Source of the DNA: Pseudomonas guineae
Lineage (GTDB): Bacteria > Pseudomonadota > Gammaproteobacteria > Pseudomonadales > Pseudomonadaceae
Direction of reading: 5' to 3'
DNA length: 37,849 bases
Assembly (NCBI RefSeq): GCF_900113745.1
Contig: NZ_FOQL01000006.1
Coordinates: 1-37,849 of the forward strand
This document shows, in pieces, positions 1-5,812 of the stretch; within the stretch, counting starts at the first letter, position 1, and the number at the start of each line of letters is the position of its first letter. The position numbers and the translations under genes were made by a program. The notes beneath the pieces are model-generated. The model made no database searches and had not been told where the DNA came from. It worked only from the letters and a program-made list of their open reading frames with translations.

Positions 1-39
1 CCCAGCGATAACGACGTATTGCCCCCATGTGAACGCCAT
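1..39 (-). CDS. Start of a small phage protein (partial)
   Basis: Only the first 13 codons are inside the window (MAFTWGQYVVIAG), running off the left edge. The ATG at 37-39 follows the stop of the upstream 38-residue gene by five bases, so the two are probably translationally coupled. The position, downstream of the ssDNA-binding-like gene, is where Pf-type phages carry small membrane and coat genes. The visible residues begin a hydrophobic stretch. Its function cannot be decided from this fragment. Confidence 0.45.
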   Translation of the reverse strand, partial: MAFTWGQYVVIAG

Positions 40-44
40 AGCCG

Positions 45-161
45 TTACCTCTGATGCCCGTGGATCAAACCAAGGGCCATGATCATCACGACGCCTTGAA
101 TGAGTTGGAGCGCCCAGAGGTCGCCCAAGGTGATGTTGGCTAAGTAGCTTTCCAGCCCCAT
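45..161 (-). CDS. 38-residue phage membrane miniprotein
   Basis: This short ORF starts MGLESYLANI and ends GLIHGHQR. Residues of about 12-33 are hydrophobic (LWALQL, GVVMIMALGL) and would make one membrane segment. A purine-rich GGAGGC motif lies about 8 bases before the ATG. It sits between a Cys-rich small gene and the partial gene at the window edge, in a tightly packed minus-strand run. Known: filamentous phages encode several 30-40 residue minor coat or assembly proteins with a single membrane helix. Inferred: this is one of them, possibly a minor virion protein; its exact counterpart is not recognised. Confidence 0.55.
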   Translation of the reverse strand: MGLESYLANITLGDLWALQLIQGVVMIMALGLIHGHQR

Positions 162-204
162 ACCTGATGCCTCCGGGTGGTTGCGTGGTCTGACTGCAGG
201 ACGA

Positions 205-390
205 TCAATCAGCAGCCGGTGACGGCGTACTGGCTTGAGCGGTTAATGCGTCCGAGCAGTCAGGGCACACGCAGTAATCAGGGGCCGTGCTGTTGTCCGT
301 GAAGTAGTCGTTATGATCGACAGGCATGTGATGGAGCTGGCCCATAGGGCACAGGCACTCATCACACAGCACACGGTCACGGATCAGCAC
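205..390 (-). CDS. Small Cys-rich (zinc-ribbon-like) phage protein
   Basis: A 61-residue protein with two Cys pairs, CDEC near residue 9 and CVCPDC near residue 40, plus several His residues; this spacing suggests a small zinc-binding fold. The start is GTG at 388-390, with AAAGG a short distance upstream, and the gene begins 12 bases after the stop of the ssDNA-binding-like gene. The C-terminus is a disordered Ala/Ser/Pro tail. Known: Pf-like phages carry one or more uncharacterised Cys-rich small proteins here. Function unknown; an accessory role in phage DNA handling or transcription is only a guess. Confidence 0.55.
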   Translation of the reverse strand: MLIRDRVLCDECLCPMGQLHHMPVDHNDYFTDNSTAPDYCVCPDCSDALTAQASTPSPAAD

Positions 391-402
391 GGCGGTTAGC
401 CT

Positions 403-765
403 TTACGCCTTGGCCGGATCTGCGGGCTTGGCCTGCTGCTGACCTGGGGCTTGGGTTTGCGGAGAGGCGGAACGGCTGGACTTGGTGTCGACCGCTTCGA
501 TGTGCAGGGCGAGGTTTTTGCCCTTGTTCTGGCCACCGCGTGCCACGTCGAAGGTGATGCGCACCAATTGCAGCGGTTCGAAGTTGGCACCGGCTGCAAA
601 CACTTCGTCGGCGGCATCTTCTGCGATGGCCATGCCGATGATGGACAGGCCGTGCTCGGTCTTGCCGTCTGGCTCATCGCCATAGAAGACCTTGGCGTAT
701 TTGGTGTCTTCCACCTGGGTCATTTGGGTGCCGAGAAATGCAACTTCCATAGTTGAACGAGCCAT
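403..765 (-). CDS. Probable filamentous-phage ssDNA-binding protein
   Basis: A 120-residue protein with a folded-looking N-terminal part of about 95 residues, rich in beta-type segments (MEVAFLGTQMTQ, LQLVRITFDVARG, LALHIEAV), then a low-complexity tail of Gln, Pro and Ala. A small beta barrel plus a flexible polar tail is the layout of the Pf1-type gene V protein, which coats replicating single-stranded phage DNA and is made in large amounts. A clear GAGGAA ribosome site sits 7 bases before the ATG. It lies between the early small genes and the small membrane genes, as expected. An alternative is a phage protein of unknown function from the DUF1293-like group. Confidence 0.55.
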   Translation of the reverse strand: MARSTMEVAFLGTQMTQVEDTKYAKVFYGDEPDGKTEHGLSIIGMAIAEDAADEVFAAGANFEPLQLVRITFDVARGGQNKGKNLALHIEAVDTKSSRSASPQTQAPGQQQAKPADPAKA

Positions 766-814
766 CGGTATTTCCTCTTTTCAGTTGCGCGTTAGTGCGC
801 GGTTTTGCCTTTCT

Positions 815-880
815 GCAGGCCGAGCGATCCCGAGCAGGTGAACTCTTAAAGTTCGAATCTGCTGGGTTGTTACGGCCTGC
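815..880. other. Nested inverted repeats in the phage non-coding gap
   Basis: The 179-base gap between the phage genes at 403-765 and 945-1166 holds three concentric inverted repeats: outer arms GCAGGCC (815-821) and GGCCTGC (874-880), middle arms AGCAG and CTGCT, and an inner hairpin GAACT/AGTTC with a five-base loop. Together they could fold one strand into a long interrupted stem. There is no T-run, so it does not look like a simple terminator. In filamentous phages such structures serve as strand origins or packaging signals; that role here is an inference. Confidence 0.5.
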
Positions 881-944
881 CGGGGTTTAAAGCCGGGTGA
901 TGCGTTGAACTGTTATGTGGTGAACACCAAGGGCCGCGCCCTTG

Positions 945-1166
945 TCATCCCGTTTCGCCACCTGCGCCCGCGACTGGTAAACCAGCCCCGGACACAGGCA
1001 GCGATCTACTTTTTGCTACAAGGTGCCGGGCATGAGCCGCTTCACAAGAAGCACAAACGATGACGTCAGGAACATCAGCAACATTGAAGTCTTTGCAGTT
1101 GATGCCCAGCGTTTCGTCGCAGTAAAAACAGTCACCAATAGTGATAAAGCCCCAAGCACTAGACAT
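945..1166 (-). CDS. Small Cys-rich phage protein
   Basis: A 73-residue protein with four well-spaced Cys residues, DCFYC near residue 12 and CASCEAAHAR near residue 38, the spacing of a small zinc ribbon. The C-terminal 20 residues are a Gly/Ala/Pro-rich tail (GAGLPVAGAGGE). GGGGTGA stands 6 bases before the ATG, and this ribosome site overlaps the stop codon of the upstream gene, so the two are translationally coupled. No family is recognised with certainty. It belongs to the early block of the Pf-like prophage. Confidence 0.55.
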   Translation of the reverse strand: MSSAWGFITIGDCFYCDETLGINCKDFNVADVPDVIVCASCEAAHARHLVAKSRSLPVSGAGLPVAGAGGETG

Positions 1167-1169
1167 GGT

Positions 1170-1505
1170 TCACCCCACCAGTTGAAAAGGTTCGTGTAGC
1201 GGCACGAATGGCACTGGCTTGCCGATGCTGGCCACAACGCTCCAATACTTGGGCGGTCGGTCGCTTGGCGTGTGTTTCGCGCAGGTAAAGGCCGGTGTGA
1301 TTTGCCACTGGGAGAGCAAGGGCGTCCAGGCACCAGCGACGAGGCGCATTTTCAGAGTGCGAACGGGTCGGGCAGACGCGGGGCGGCATTGGTCGCAGGG
1401 TGTGGACGGGCAAGGATCGGGCTTGGCCATCTCGGCCTTTGACCAGCAGACAGAGCAGTCGCAGTTCAATGCGTGCGGTTGGTTGCTGTAGCTGGATGGC
1501 GTCAT
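1170..1505 (-). CDS. Cys-rich phage protein of about 111 residues
   Basis: The chosen frame has an N-terminal Cys cluster (NCDCSVCW near residue 14, then CPSTPCDQC), followed by a basic, aromatic-rich region and the tail PFQLVG. ATG at 1503-1505 is preferred to an in-frame GTG five codons earlier. The frame is chosen because its stop at 1170-1172 lies inside the ribosome site of the next gene, a coupling typical of this operon, and because Cys pairs look like a zinc site. An overlapping minus-strand frame (1159-1548) is also open and cannot be fully excluded. Function unknown. Confidence 0.45.
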   Translation of the reverse strand: MTPSSYSNQPHALNCDCSVCWSKAEMAKPDPCPSTPCDQCRPASARPVRTLKMRLVAGAWTPLLSQWQITPAFTCAKHTPSDRPPKYWSVVASIGKPVPFVPLHEPFQLVG

Positions 1506-1544
1506 AGCGCATGCCCTCACCTGGGCGCTGGGAAATGGCGTGGA

Positions 1545-1703
1545 TCACTGGGATACCCCCTGCCCTACCTGGGTAAAGCTGGCTTCAAGGCGCAGCACGA
1601 TTTCAACATTCAGGGAGCGGCGTGCCTGTTTGGCGGCTTGCTCGACCTGGGCGCGGAGTGCTGCAGGCATGCGGAGCTTGAATTGGGCGTCTGTGCGGCT
1701 CAT
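1545..1703 (-). CDS. Arc-type ribbon-helix-helix DNA-binding protein
   Basis: A 52-residue protein. After the ATG at 1701-1703, which has AGGAC about 9 bases upstream, comes a beta strand (AQFKLRMP), a first helix (ALRAQVEQAAKQARRSL) and a second helix (NVEIVLRLEASF). This is the ribbon-helix-helix fold of the Arc/Mnt family, which binds DNA as a dimer through the beta strand. It starts just after the stop of the excisionase-like gene (1708). Known: Pf-type phages carry Arc-like regulators next to the excisionase gene. Inferred: a regulator of early phage genes. Confidence 0.75.
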   Translation of the reverse strand: MSRTDAQFKLRMPAALRAQVEQAAKQARRSLNVEIVLRLEASFTQVGQGVSQ

Positions 1704-1707
1704 GGGC

Positions 1708-1917
1708 TTAGTCCTGATCCAACAATTGCTGAACAAGCAGCGCGACGTTAACCATGGTGCGTTTGCCTACCTTGAGGGACGGCAAGTAGCCGCGTTCAAC
1801 CCAGGAGCGGACGACAATTGGCTCATCACCCATGCCGATCCACTCAGCGAACTTAGGCCAGGGCATCAAAGGGGGCGCGCCTTGCAGCTTTTGAGGGTCA
1901 AAACCTTCCGTATCCAT
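1708..1917 (-). CDS. Excisionase-like winged-helix phage regulator
   Basis: About 69 residues from the likely ATG at 1915-1917 (MDTEGFDPQK). The core is PKFAEWIGMGDEPIVVRSWVERGYLPSLKVGKRTMVN, the layout of MerR/excisionase-type winged helices: helix-turn-helix, then a wing with GYLPSLKVGKR. An upstream in-frame GTG would add 30 residues that run through the operator region and look non-coding, so the shorter form is preferred. It is divergent from the repressor gene at 2050. Known: in Pf4 the excisionase XisF4 sits back to back with repressor C and promotes both excision and replication. The same role is inferred here. Confidence 0.6.
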   Translation of the reverse strand: MDTEGFDPQKLQGAPPLMPWPKFAEWIGMGDEPIVVRSWVERGYLPSLKVGKRTMVNVALLVQQLLDQD

Positions 1918-1978
1918 TCGCTTTAATCCACTATATTCAGCATTAATCCGAGAACCATTCGGAGCAATATTTTCTCTC

Positions 1979-1995
1979 GGGGCAAATATAGCCCC
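1979..1995. promoter_or_regulatory. Palindromic operator candidate 1 (xis/repressor gap)
   Basis: The sequence GGGGC-AAATATA-GCCCC is an inverted repeat in the divergent control region between the excisionase-like gene (start 1917) and the repressor gene (start 2050). A second copy with similar arms lies at 2009-2023. Paired GGGC/GCCC palindromes in this position are good candidates for binding sites of the phage repressor. No binding data; assigned from symmetry and place. Confidence 0.5.
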
Positions 1996-2008
1996 ACAGA
2001 GATCCACA

Positions 2009-2023
2009 GGGCAACAGTTGCCC
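2009..2023. promoter_or_regulatory. Palindromic operator candidate 2 (xis/repressor gap)
   Basis: GGGCAA-CAG-TTGCCC is a perfect six-base inverted repeat with a three-base centre, 27 bases before the repressor start codon. It shares the GGGC(AA)/GCCC arms with the palindrome at 1979-1995, 30 bases away centre to centre, or roughly three helical turns. That spacing suits cooperative binding of dimers on one face of the DNA. It probably controls both the excisionase and repressor promoters. Confidence 0.5.
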
Positions 2024-2049
2024 CCGAATAAAGTGAAATTTTTTTCTAT

Positions 2050-2319
2050 ATGACAAGCTCAGCCGATAGAGCACGCTTATTGATTAAGAAGCTGGGGCCG
2101 AAGAAAGCCAGCGAAATGGGGAACGGCGATCACGATCGCTGGAAGAGCGTGAGCAAAGGCGCTGTGAGAGTAAGCACGGATGAGATCGATGTGTTGGTGA
2201 AGGTCTATCCGCAGTACGCACTATGGTTAGCAAGCGGCCAGATTGCACCAGAGTCAGGCCAAACCAGCCCGGACTACGATGAAGCCAACCGAAACTTGAG
2301 CCAACCAAACGCGGGATAG
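2050..2319 (+). CDS. Pf repressor C-like phage immunity regulator
   Basis: An 89-residue protein beginning MTSSADRARLLIKKLGPKKASEMGNGDHDRWKSV. This N-terminal part (residues 1-55) resembles a helix-turn-helix repressor in which the first helices (ARLLIKKLG, KKASEM) precede the recognition segment HDRWKSVSKGAVRVS, followed by EIDVLVKVYPQYALWLASGQ, a pattern common in phage repressors. It is the only plus-strand gene in the early phage block and faces the excisionase-like gene across a gap with two palindromes, the Pf4 repressor C arrangement. No strong ribosome site is visible before the ATG. Confidence 0.65.
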   Translation: MTSSADRARLLIKKLGPKKASEMGNGDHDRWKSVSKGAVRVSTDEIDVLVKVYPQYALWLASGQIAPESGQTSPDYDEANRNLSQPNAG

Positions 2320-2376
2320 CGATCACCCAGGAAGTGACTAGACGCTGGTATGCCCGAAGGACAGGGAGAGAAAAGG

Positions 2377-2919
2377 ATGAAGGCTGACAGGCATGACGCC
2401 CCAGAATGGATAACGAGCGGCAGACGCAAACGCGGCAACTTGGCAATGGTCATACCTGGCCTGCTAGGTACAGTTATCACCATCGGTGCACTTCATTTTG
2501 CTAGCCAAGCCTTCGTGCAAGGCACAGTGAAGCACCTAGCCGAAAGCAAGAACCAGTCGAAGCCCGTACCCGTTGCGGAAATCCGGCGAGCAGAACCGCA
2601 AACCGACTGGAGCAAAATGGTCGAAGAACAGGCACGACGAGACGCAATGTCTCAACCGCAAGCGGAACAGCCTAAAAGCACAGCAAACAATGCAGCCAAG
2701 CAAACAGTGTTCAATGATGCGAACTACACGCCGAGAGGCGCAGATAACGTGCTGCCAGTTGAAAAAAACTACAAAACAGTTGAGCAGGAAAAGCCTGCAA
2801 AAAAACTAAAAGTGACAGTGATCAAAGAAACTAAAGACACAACATGCTGGCCGCTAAAGGAAGGAAGCGTGGAGCGAAGAAACTGCAAAGCGAGCGTAAA
2901 CCTAAGCAGACGAAACTAG
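2377..2919 (+). CDS. Single-pass membrane protein of unknown function (prophage accessory)
   Basis: About 180 residues from the ATG at 2377, chosen over 2350 because GGAGAGAAAAGG stands just before it. A short basic N-terminus (GRRKRGN near residue 18) precedes one hydrophobic helix (about residues 22-45, VIPGLLGTVITIGAL). The rest is a polar, charged, probably disordered region rich in Gln, Lys and Glu, with a Cys pair near the C-terminus (TCWPLKEGSVERRNC) that could form a disulfide if exported. The basic-in rule suggests a cytoplasmic N-terminus and periplasmic tail. It follows the repressor on the same strand. No family recognised; a superinfection-exclusion or lysogenic-conversion role is only a guess. 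Confidence 0.55.
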   Translation: MKADRHDAPEWITSGRRKRGNLAMVIPGLLGTVITIGALHFASQAFVQGTVKHLAESKNQSKPVPVAEIRRAEPQTDWSKMVEEQARRDAMSQPQAEQPKSTANNAAKQTVFNDANYTPRGADNVLPVEKNYKTVEQEKPAKKLKVTVIKETKDTTCWPLKEGSVERRNCKASVNLSRRN

Positions 2920-2999
2920 ACGCTATGTCGCTAAAGCGTCGAAATCACAACGAAGAAAAGCGAATTAAAGCGGGCGTGAGTTTGCTAACGCCTGATTAA
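2844..2999 (+). CDS. Candidate small basic ORF overlapping the previous gene
   Basis: A 51-codon ORF in another frame from ATG 2844: MLAAKGRKRGAKKL, then a Lys/Arg-rich body ending KRIKAGVSLLTPD. It is not supported by a ribosome site. What supports it is that its last third lies in the 54-base direct repeat whose second copy (5977-6030) keeps the same reading frame (RNHSEEKRIKAGVS, then stop), and three of the six base differences are synonymous. Its final codons run into the attC at 2986. It may be the tail of an old phage gene rather than a whole gene. Confidence 0.25.
   Translation: MLAAKGRKRGAKKLQSERKPKQTKLDAMSLKRRNHNEEKRIKAGVSLLTPD
2933..2986. repeat. 54-base direct repeat, left copy, flanking cassette array B
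   Basis: 48 of 54 bases match the copy at 5977-6030 (shared core GAAATCACA, CGAAGAAAAGCG, ATTAAAGC). Weaker similarity extends about 20 bases further left in both copies. The left copy abuts the outermost attC of array B; the right copy lies between the attI-like head of array B and the tRNA-Gly 3' end. The pair therefore brackets the whole cassette cargo of the prophage. Confidence 0.8.
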
Positions 3000-3058
3000 G
3001 GGGCAGGCCTTAGCCCGTTCCAGTGAGCAAAGCGAACGATTTGAACCACGTGTTAAAT
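2986..3058 (-). repeat. attC site of cassette B5 (OsmC-like), end of array B
   Basis: An attC-type element: outer core sites TAACG (left) and TGTTAAA (right), with an imperfect palindrome between them (GGGGCAGGCCTTAGCCC) and the family motif GAGCAAAGCGAACGATTTGAACCA. Read on the minus strand it runs R''-L''-L'-R'. It differs more from the array consensus than most copies, with CGCCTGATTAAG in place of CGTTTGGTTAAG. Its R' side is fused directly to the prophage direct repeat. Confidence 0.85.
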
Positions 3059-3113
3059 GGCTAGACTGCTTCATAATTAATTTTAAATATCACCCACCAC
3101 ACAAGTATTGCTA

Positions 3114-3512
3114 TTAAACAATAACCTCTGCTGTATATGTGATGCCGATTTTTGGCTGTAGCATTAAGCATACATGGCAATACTTGTTTAAAGCATCTTC
3201 GATTGCAGCTTTAAGCACAACTTCAGTGGCACCAATACCTTTTACTGAAAAATGTAAATTTACAGACTTGTACAACCTAGGTTCGTTTTCTGTTAACTCA
3301 TATGTTACGCGATTGGTTAAAATTTCCAGATCAATATCATTGCCTTTGAAGCAAAGGGCAACATCAGTAGCGCTACATGAGCCTAAGGCTGATAATAGTA
3401 TTTCTGTAGGACAAGGGGCTGATTTGCTATCTGAGTCGATAGAGAACTCAAAGCCTTCATCAGTCACAACATTGAAGCGGCAGTCACCTTGCCAAGTAAC
3501 GTTAATACTCAC
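3114..3512 (-). CDS. OsmC/YhfA-type protein (integron cassette B5)
   Basis: 132 residues with the OsmC/Ohr fold signature: PCPTEILLSALGSCSATDV (first key Cys C46) and DALNKYCHVCLML (second key Cys C112, with an extra Cys C115). Length and both Cys contexts fit the YhfA-like branch of OsmC proteins. The family includes thiol peroxidases that reduce organic hydroperoxides; the YhfA branch is poorly characterised, so the substrate is unknown. Start is GTG at 3510-3512 with AGGGGGAG upstream. The cassette has an unusually long 5' leader of about 115 bases after the previous attC (3630), which could hold its own promoter, and 55 non-coding bases between its stop and its attC. Confidence 0.85.
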   Translation of the reverse strand: MSINVTWQGDCRFNVVTDEGFEFSIDSDSKSAPCPTEILLSALGSCSATDVALCFKGNDIDLEILTNRVTYELTENEPRLYKSVNLHFSVKGIGATEVVLKAAIEDALNKYCHVCLMLQPKIGITYTAEVIV

Positions 3513-3629
3513 ATGCTCCCCCTAAAATAATAACGAATTTAAATTGTTTTAGATCAATCACAACGAGTGAGTCTCTTGCATAGTTCGCATGCGACAAATT
3601 TGAGTTCACGGAAACTTAAGCAAGGTGTT

Positions 3630-3702
3630 TAACGTTTGGTTAAGGGCAATTTTTAGCCCGTCCTTGTGAGCGTAGCGAACGGTTTGAACCAGTTGTTATA
3701 CG
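3630..3702 (-). repeat. attC site of cassette B4
   Basis: Outer motifs TAACGTTTGGTTAAGGG (left) and TTGAACCAGTTGTTATA (right) match the array family. The inner palindrome is shortened or altered: GCAATTTTTAGCCCGTCC replaces GCGGGCTTTAGCCCGTCC, so the extra-helical stem is weaker in this copy. It separates the coiled-coil membrane cassette (3716-4075) from the OsmC-like cassette. Confidence 0.85.
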
Positions 3703-3715
3703 AGCAGCACGATGC

Positions 3716-4075
3716 TTAACCTTTACGTATTTTATCCCACCCCATTCCTGCAATTAGACCAACAACCACAGCCCCGACATGAGACAAAATAGATATTCCG
3801 GAAGATATTTCGTCTTTTACAAAAATCAGACCTGCAGCAAGCAATACTACAGAGATTGAAATAAACACTAACAGCCAATAGTTATGTCGAAACACAGACT
3901 TGTTTATATTCAGGTTCTGTTTTTGAATTTCTATTTCTTCATATTTAAGATCGATTTGCGCTTGAGCCTGCTTGCTGCTGCTCTCTATTAGCTGCAACCC
4001 AAGCGGGATTAAAGCTGACAAGTCTATCTGATGATCCTTTGGTAACACCTCAATCCTATCCGTTGAATTGTTCAA
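3716..4075 (-). CDS. Coiled-coil, two-helix membrane protein (cassette B4)
   Basis: 119 residues. Residues about 30-58 (SSSKQAQAQIDLKYEEIEIQ and on) form a likely amphipathic or coiled-coil helix. Two hydrophobic segments follow, about 66-86 (YWLLVFISISVVLLAAGLIF) and about 93-112 (GISILSHVGAVVVGLIAGMG), with a basic end (WDKIRKG). The start is a TTG at 4073-4075 with GGAATAATAAT before it; no in-frame ATG is nearby. Function unknown. The layout (coiled coil plus short hairpin of two membrane helices) recurs among integron cassette proteins and among small membrane effectors of phage defence, but no specific family is recognised. Confidence 0.65.
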   Translation of the reverse strand: MNNSTDRIEVLPKDHQIDLSALIPLGLQLIESSSKQAQAQIDLKYEEIEIQKQNLNINKSVFRHNYWLLVFISISVVLLAAGLIFVKDEISSGISILSHVGAVVVGLIAGMGWDKIRKG

Positions 4076-4095
4076 ATTATTATTCCATGTTCGTA

Positions 4096-4168
4096 TATCG
4101 TTTGGTTAAGGGGCGGGCTTTAGCCCGTCTCAGCGAGCGGAGCGAGCGATTTGAACCAGTTGTTAGAC
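4096..4168 (-). repeat. attC site of cassette B3
   Basis: Body matches the family (GTTTGGTTAAGGGGCGGG, TTTAGCCCGTCTCAGCGAGC, TTGAACCAGTTGTTAGAC). The left core site is degenerate: TATCG where other copies have TAACG, so the crossover triplet on the minus strand reads GATA rather than GTTA. This may make this site a poor recombination partner on that side. Confidence 0.85.
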
Positions 4169-4186
4169 ATTTGTGCTCGTTGCGCG

Positions 4187-4672
4187 CTATTTCCTGCTAA
4201 AGAGAAATCCGGCAACTGCACCAACAACTGCGCCTATGGCACCGATAGTAAGTTTTTCATATAGGCTATTATTCGATTGATTAAGTTTTTCTTGGGTTTC
4301 GTTGTTGCTTTTATTCATATTTGAAATATTGTCTGAAACCTTGGAAAGTGTTTCTTCGGAATTTGTTTTGTCAATGATTTTTTCCTGTGCGCTTAATGCA
4401 TTCTTTGCTGTGGCTTTGTGTGCTTCAAGAACGGAGCTCTGGCTTTTTGCGGCGGTTTCTGCTACCGATTTTGTTAGGTCTACGAGGTGGGGAGCTAGTG
4501 TTGTTATTGCTGCTAATTGAGCCTGCGTGATGGCTCCATCTTGATGAAGCTTTATAATTTTTTCTTTATGCTCTAAATATCGCGGATGCTGATCATCTTT
4601 TAGTTCGACTTCGGGTATTTCATTATTCTTCAATACCTCGGTAGTGGCATTGTTTTTATTTTCTGTAGTCAT
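4187..4672 (-). CDS. Coiled-coil protein with C-terminal membrane anchor (cassette B3)
   Basis: 161 residues from the ATG at 4670-4672, chosen because AGGAG lies 6 bases upstream; a longer frame from 4702 would start inside attC-proximal sequence. The N-terminal half is charged and polar (KNNEIPEVELKDDQ, HPRYLEHKEKIIKLHQDG), the middle is a long Ala/Ser/Lys/Glu helix with probable coiled coil (about 60-135), and the C-terminus (about 140-158, IGAIGAVVGAVAGFLF) is a Gly-zipper membrane helix ending SRK. Such tail-anchored coiled-coil proteins can oligomerise in the inner membrane. No family recognised and no enzymatic motif seen. Confidence 0.65.
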   Translation of the reverse strand: MTTENKNNATTEVLKNNEIPEVELKDDQHPRYLEHKEKIIKLHQDGAITQAQLAAITTLAPHLVDLTKSVAETAAKSQSSVLEAHKATAKNALSAQEKIIDKTNSEETLSKVSDNISNMNKSNNETQEKLNQSNNSLYEKLTIGAIGAVVGAVAGFLFSRK

Positions 4673-4707
4673 GTCGAGCTCCTGAGTTATTTGATGAGAC
4701 AAATGTC

Positions 4708-4781
4708 TAACGATTAAGCTAAGGGGCTGGCTTTAGCCAGTCCCAGCGAGTGAAACGAGCGGCTTCAGCGCCTTGTTAGGT
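4708..4781 (-). repeat. attC site of cassette B2, the most divergent full copy
   Basis: TAACGATTAAGCTAAGGGGC (left), then TGGCTTTAGCCAGTCCCAGCGAG, then GCTTCAGCGCCTTGTTAGG (right). The paired inner arms changed together (GGCTGGCTTTAGCCAGTC instead of GGCGGGCTTTAGCCCGTC), so stem pairing is kept while the sequence differs. This compensatory change supports a functional folded attC and suggests this cassette came from a different array. Confidence 0.85.
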
Positions 4782-5089
4782 TATCGAATAACACTGTAGA
4801 CGCCGTAGCCCACTAGTGATAACCCGAATAGTACGAAGCACACTCCAATTATTGAGTTGTTGCGAGGATAGCCAGATATCGTGAATCCACCGCCAACTTT
4901 CACTTGTAGTGGATGGTTGATCCACTCGCCAATGCCTAGAAAAATACCACCAAGGCTAAACAGCTGAACGCTACTGTTGGCAATACCCTGCATCGGAACG
5001 GTTAGCGACATGATTAGTGCTGCTGAACTTATTACAAGTATGGCCTTGTACCAATAGTCGATTTTTAGGGCTTCTAACGGATTTGTCAT
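4781..5089 (-). CDS. Small membrane protein (cassette B2)
   Basis: 102 residues with three hydrophobic segments: about 15-31 (YKAILVISSAALIMSLTV), about 41-56 (VQLFSLGGIFLGIGEW) and about 78-100 (NSIIGVCFVLFGLSLVGYGV). A polar loop (NHPLQVKVGGGFTISGYPRN) joins the second and third. The ATG at 5087-5089 follows directly on the preceding attC, whose core site GTTAGG supplies a usable AGG ribosome-binding motif. The stop codon abuts its own attC. Function unknown; it is a typical cassette-borne orphan membrane protein. Confidence 0.65.
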   Translation of the reverse strand: MTNPLEALKIDYWYKAILVISSAALIMSLTVPMQGIANSSVQLFSLGGIFLGIGEWINHPLQVKVGGGFTISGYPRNNSIIGVCFVLFGLSLVGYGVYSVIR

Positions 5090-5097
5090 CGGTAACC

Positions 5098-5170
5098 TAA
5101 CGTTTGGTTAAGGGGCGGGCTTTAGCCCGTCCCAGTGAGCGAAGCGAGCGATTTGAACCAGTTGTTAGGG
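5098..5170 (-). repeat. attC site of cassette B1
   Basis: A consensus copy: TAACGTTTGGTTAAGGGGCG at the left, TTTAGCCCGTCCCAGTGAGC in the middle, ATTTGAACCAGTTGTTAGGG at the right. It differs from the array A copies at only a few positions, so arrays A and B draw on the same attC family. Confidence 0.9.
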
Positions 5171-5743
5171 GACGTATGTGATGGAAAGGTGATCATTTGC
5201 GTATAGTGCTGCGAAAGTAAGTGACGCTATTAGAACGAATAGAGAACTATATTTCAATATTCGAAAAGCAAGCTCGCCTGACTTGACGCGCGACCACTCT
5301 TTTTTAAGTATTCTTTGGCTTTCTATGACCGCAGAATTAAATAGTATTTGGTTTTCGCTTGGGGAAACAAAGTTTGAGGTGTTTTCTTCTAAAGTATTTA
5401 GCATGGACAATAGTTTTTTGTGCTCTTTCGGGTTCAGCCGTAATCGTATTTTTGTGGTTAAATTTTCGCACTTAACAATATCGGTTTGCATGCTGTAGAA
5501 ATACTGCATGATCTGCTCTTCTGTTTCGCCAAATTCTTTTTTTAAATTCAGCATAGATATGAGTGTGTGACTTATAGATAGAAGTTCTGAGATTTCGCTA
5601 CGCAGGGCGTCAATCCATGCCTGCCTGAACTCAGAGGTTTTCTGGTCTTTTGATAAAATAGTTACCACAAAAGATATGCTGCCAGCAATTATTGCCACAG
5701 TTATCGGCGTTATAAAAGGTAAGTATTCACGTGGAATTGGCAT
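5165..5743 (-). CDS. Two-helix membrane protein with cytoplasmic coiled coil (first cassette B1)
   Basis: 192 residues. A first membrane helix (about 10-31, TPITVAIIAGSISFVVTIL) is followed by KDQKTSEFRQAWIDALRSEI, a motif often seen in small bacterial membrane proteins, then a helical region to about 160 and a second membrane helix (about 166-185, SLFVLIASLTFAALYA). The ATG at 5741-5743 lies 8 bases after the stop of the attI leader ORF, with the attI core GTTAGGG giving AGGG as ribosome site. As first cassette it should be the best expressed of array B. Function unknown. Confidence 0.7.
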   Translation of the reverse strand: MPIPREYLPFITPITVAIIAGSISFVVTILSKDQKTSEFRQAWIDALRSEISELLSISHTLISMLNLKKEFGETEEQIMQYFYSMQTDIVKCENLTTKIRLRLNPKEHKKLLSMLNTLEENTSNFVSPSENQILFNSAVIESQRILKKEWSRVKSGELAFRILKYSSLFVLIASLTFAALYANDHLSITYVP

Positions 5744-5749
5744 GTAATT

Positions 5750-5812
5750 CCCTAACTATAATTAGACGACATTGCTGTCGCATAACACACCTTGAAGTGT
5801 CTGATAACGTCC
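5750..5812 (-). other. attI-like site heading array B
   Basis: Read on the minus strand: GTTATCAGACACTTC, about 22 bases, then GTTATGCGACAGCAATGTCG, then TCTAATTATAGTTAGGG. This parallels class 1 attI1, which has two direct repeats beginning GTTAT/GTTAC, then GTCGCCCTAA and the core site GTTAGGC. About 60 of 67 bases match the sequence at the head of array A (9528-9591). It sits exactly where attI belongs, before the first cassette, but no intI gene follows. Confidence 0.7.

Noticed and set aside
1159..1548. 129-residue minus-strand ORF overlapping 1170-1505
   Set aside because: Its residues are low in structure-like patterns, and the competing frame has paired Cys motifs and couples to the next gene. 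It was not fully excluded.
3544..3557. TTGTT-TTAG-ATCAA as an Anr/FNR box before the OsmC-like cassette
   Set aside because: It matches 9 of 10 positions but its centre is only about 38 bases from the start codon, so class II activation would place the transcript start at the start codon itself.
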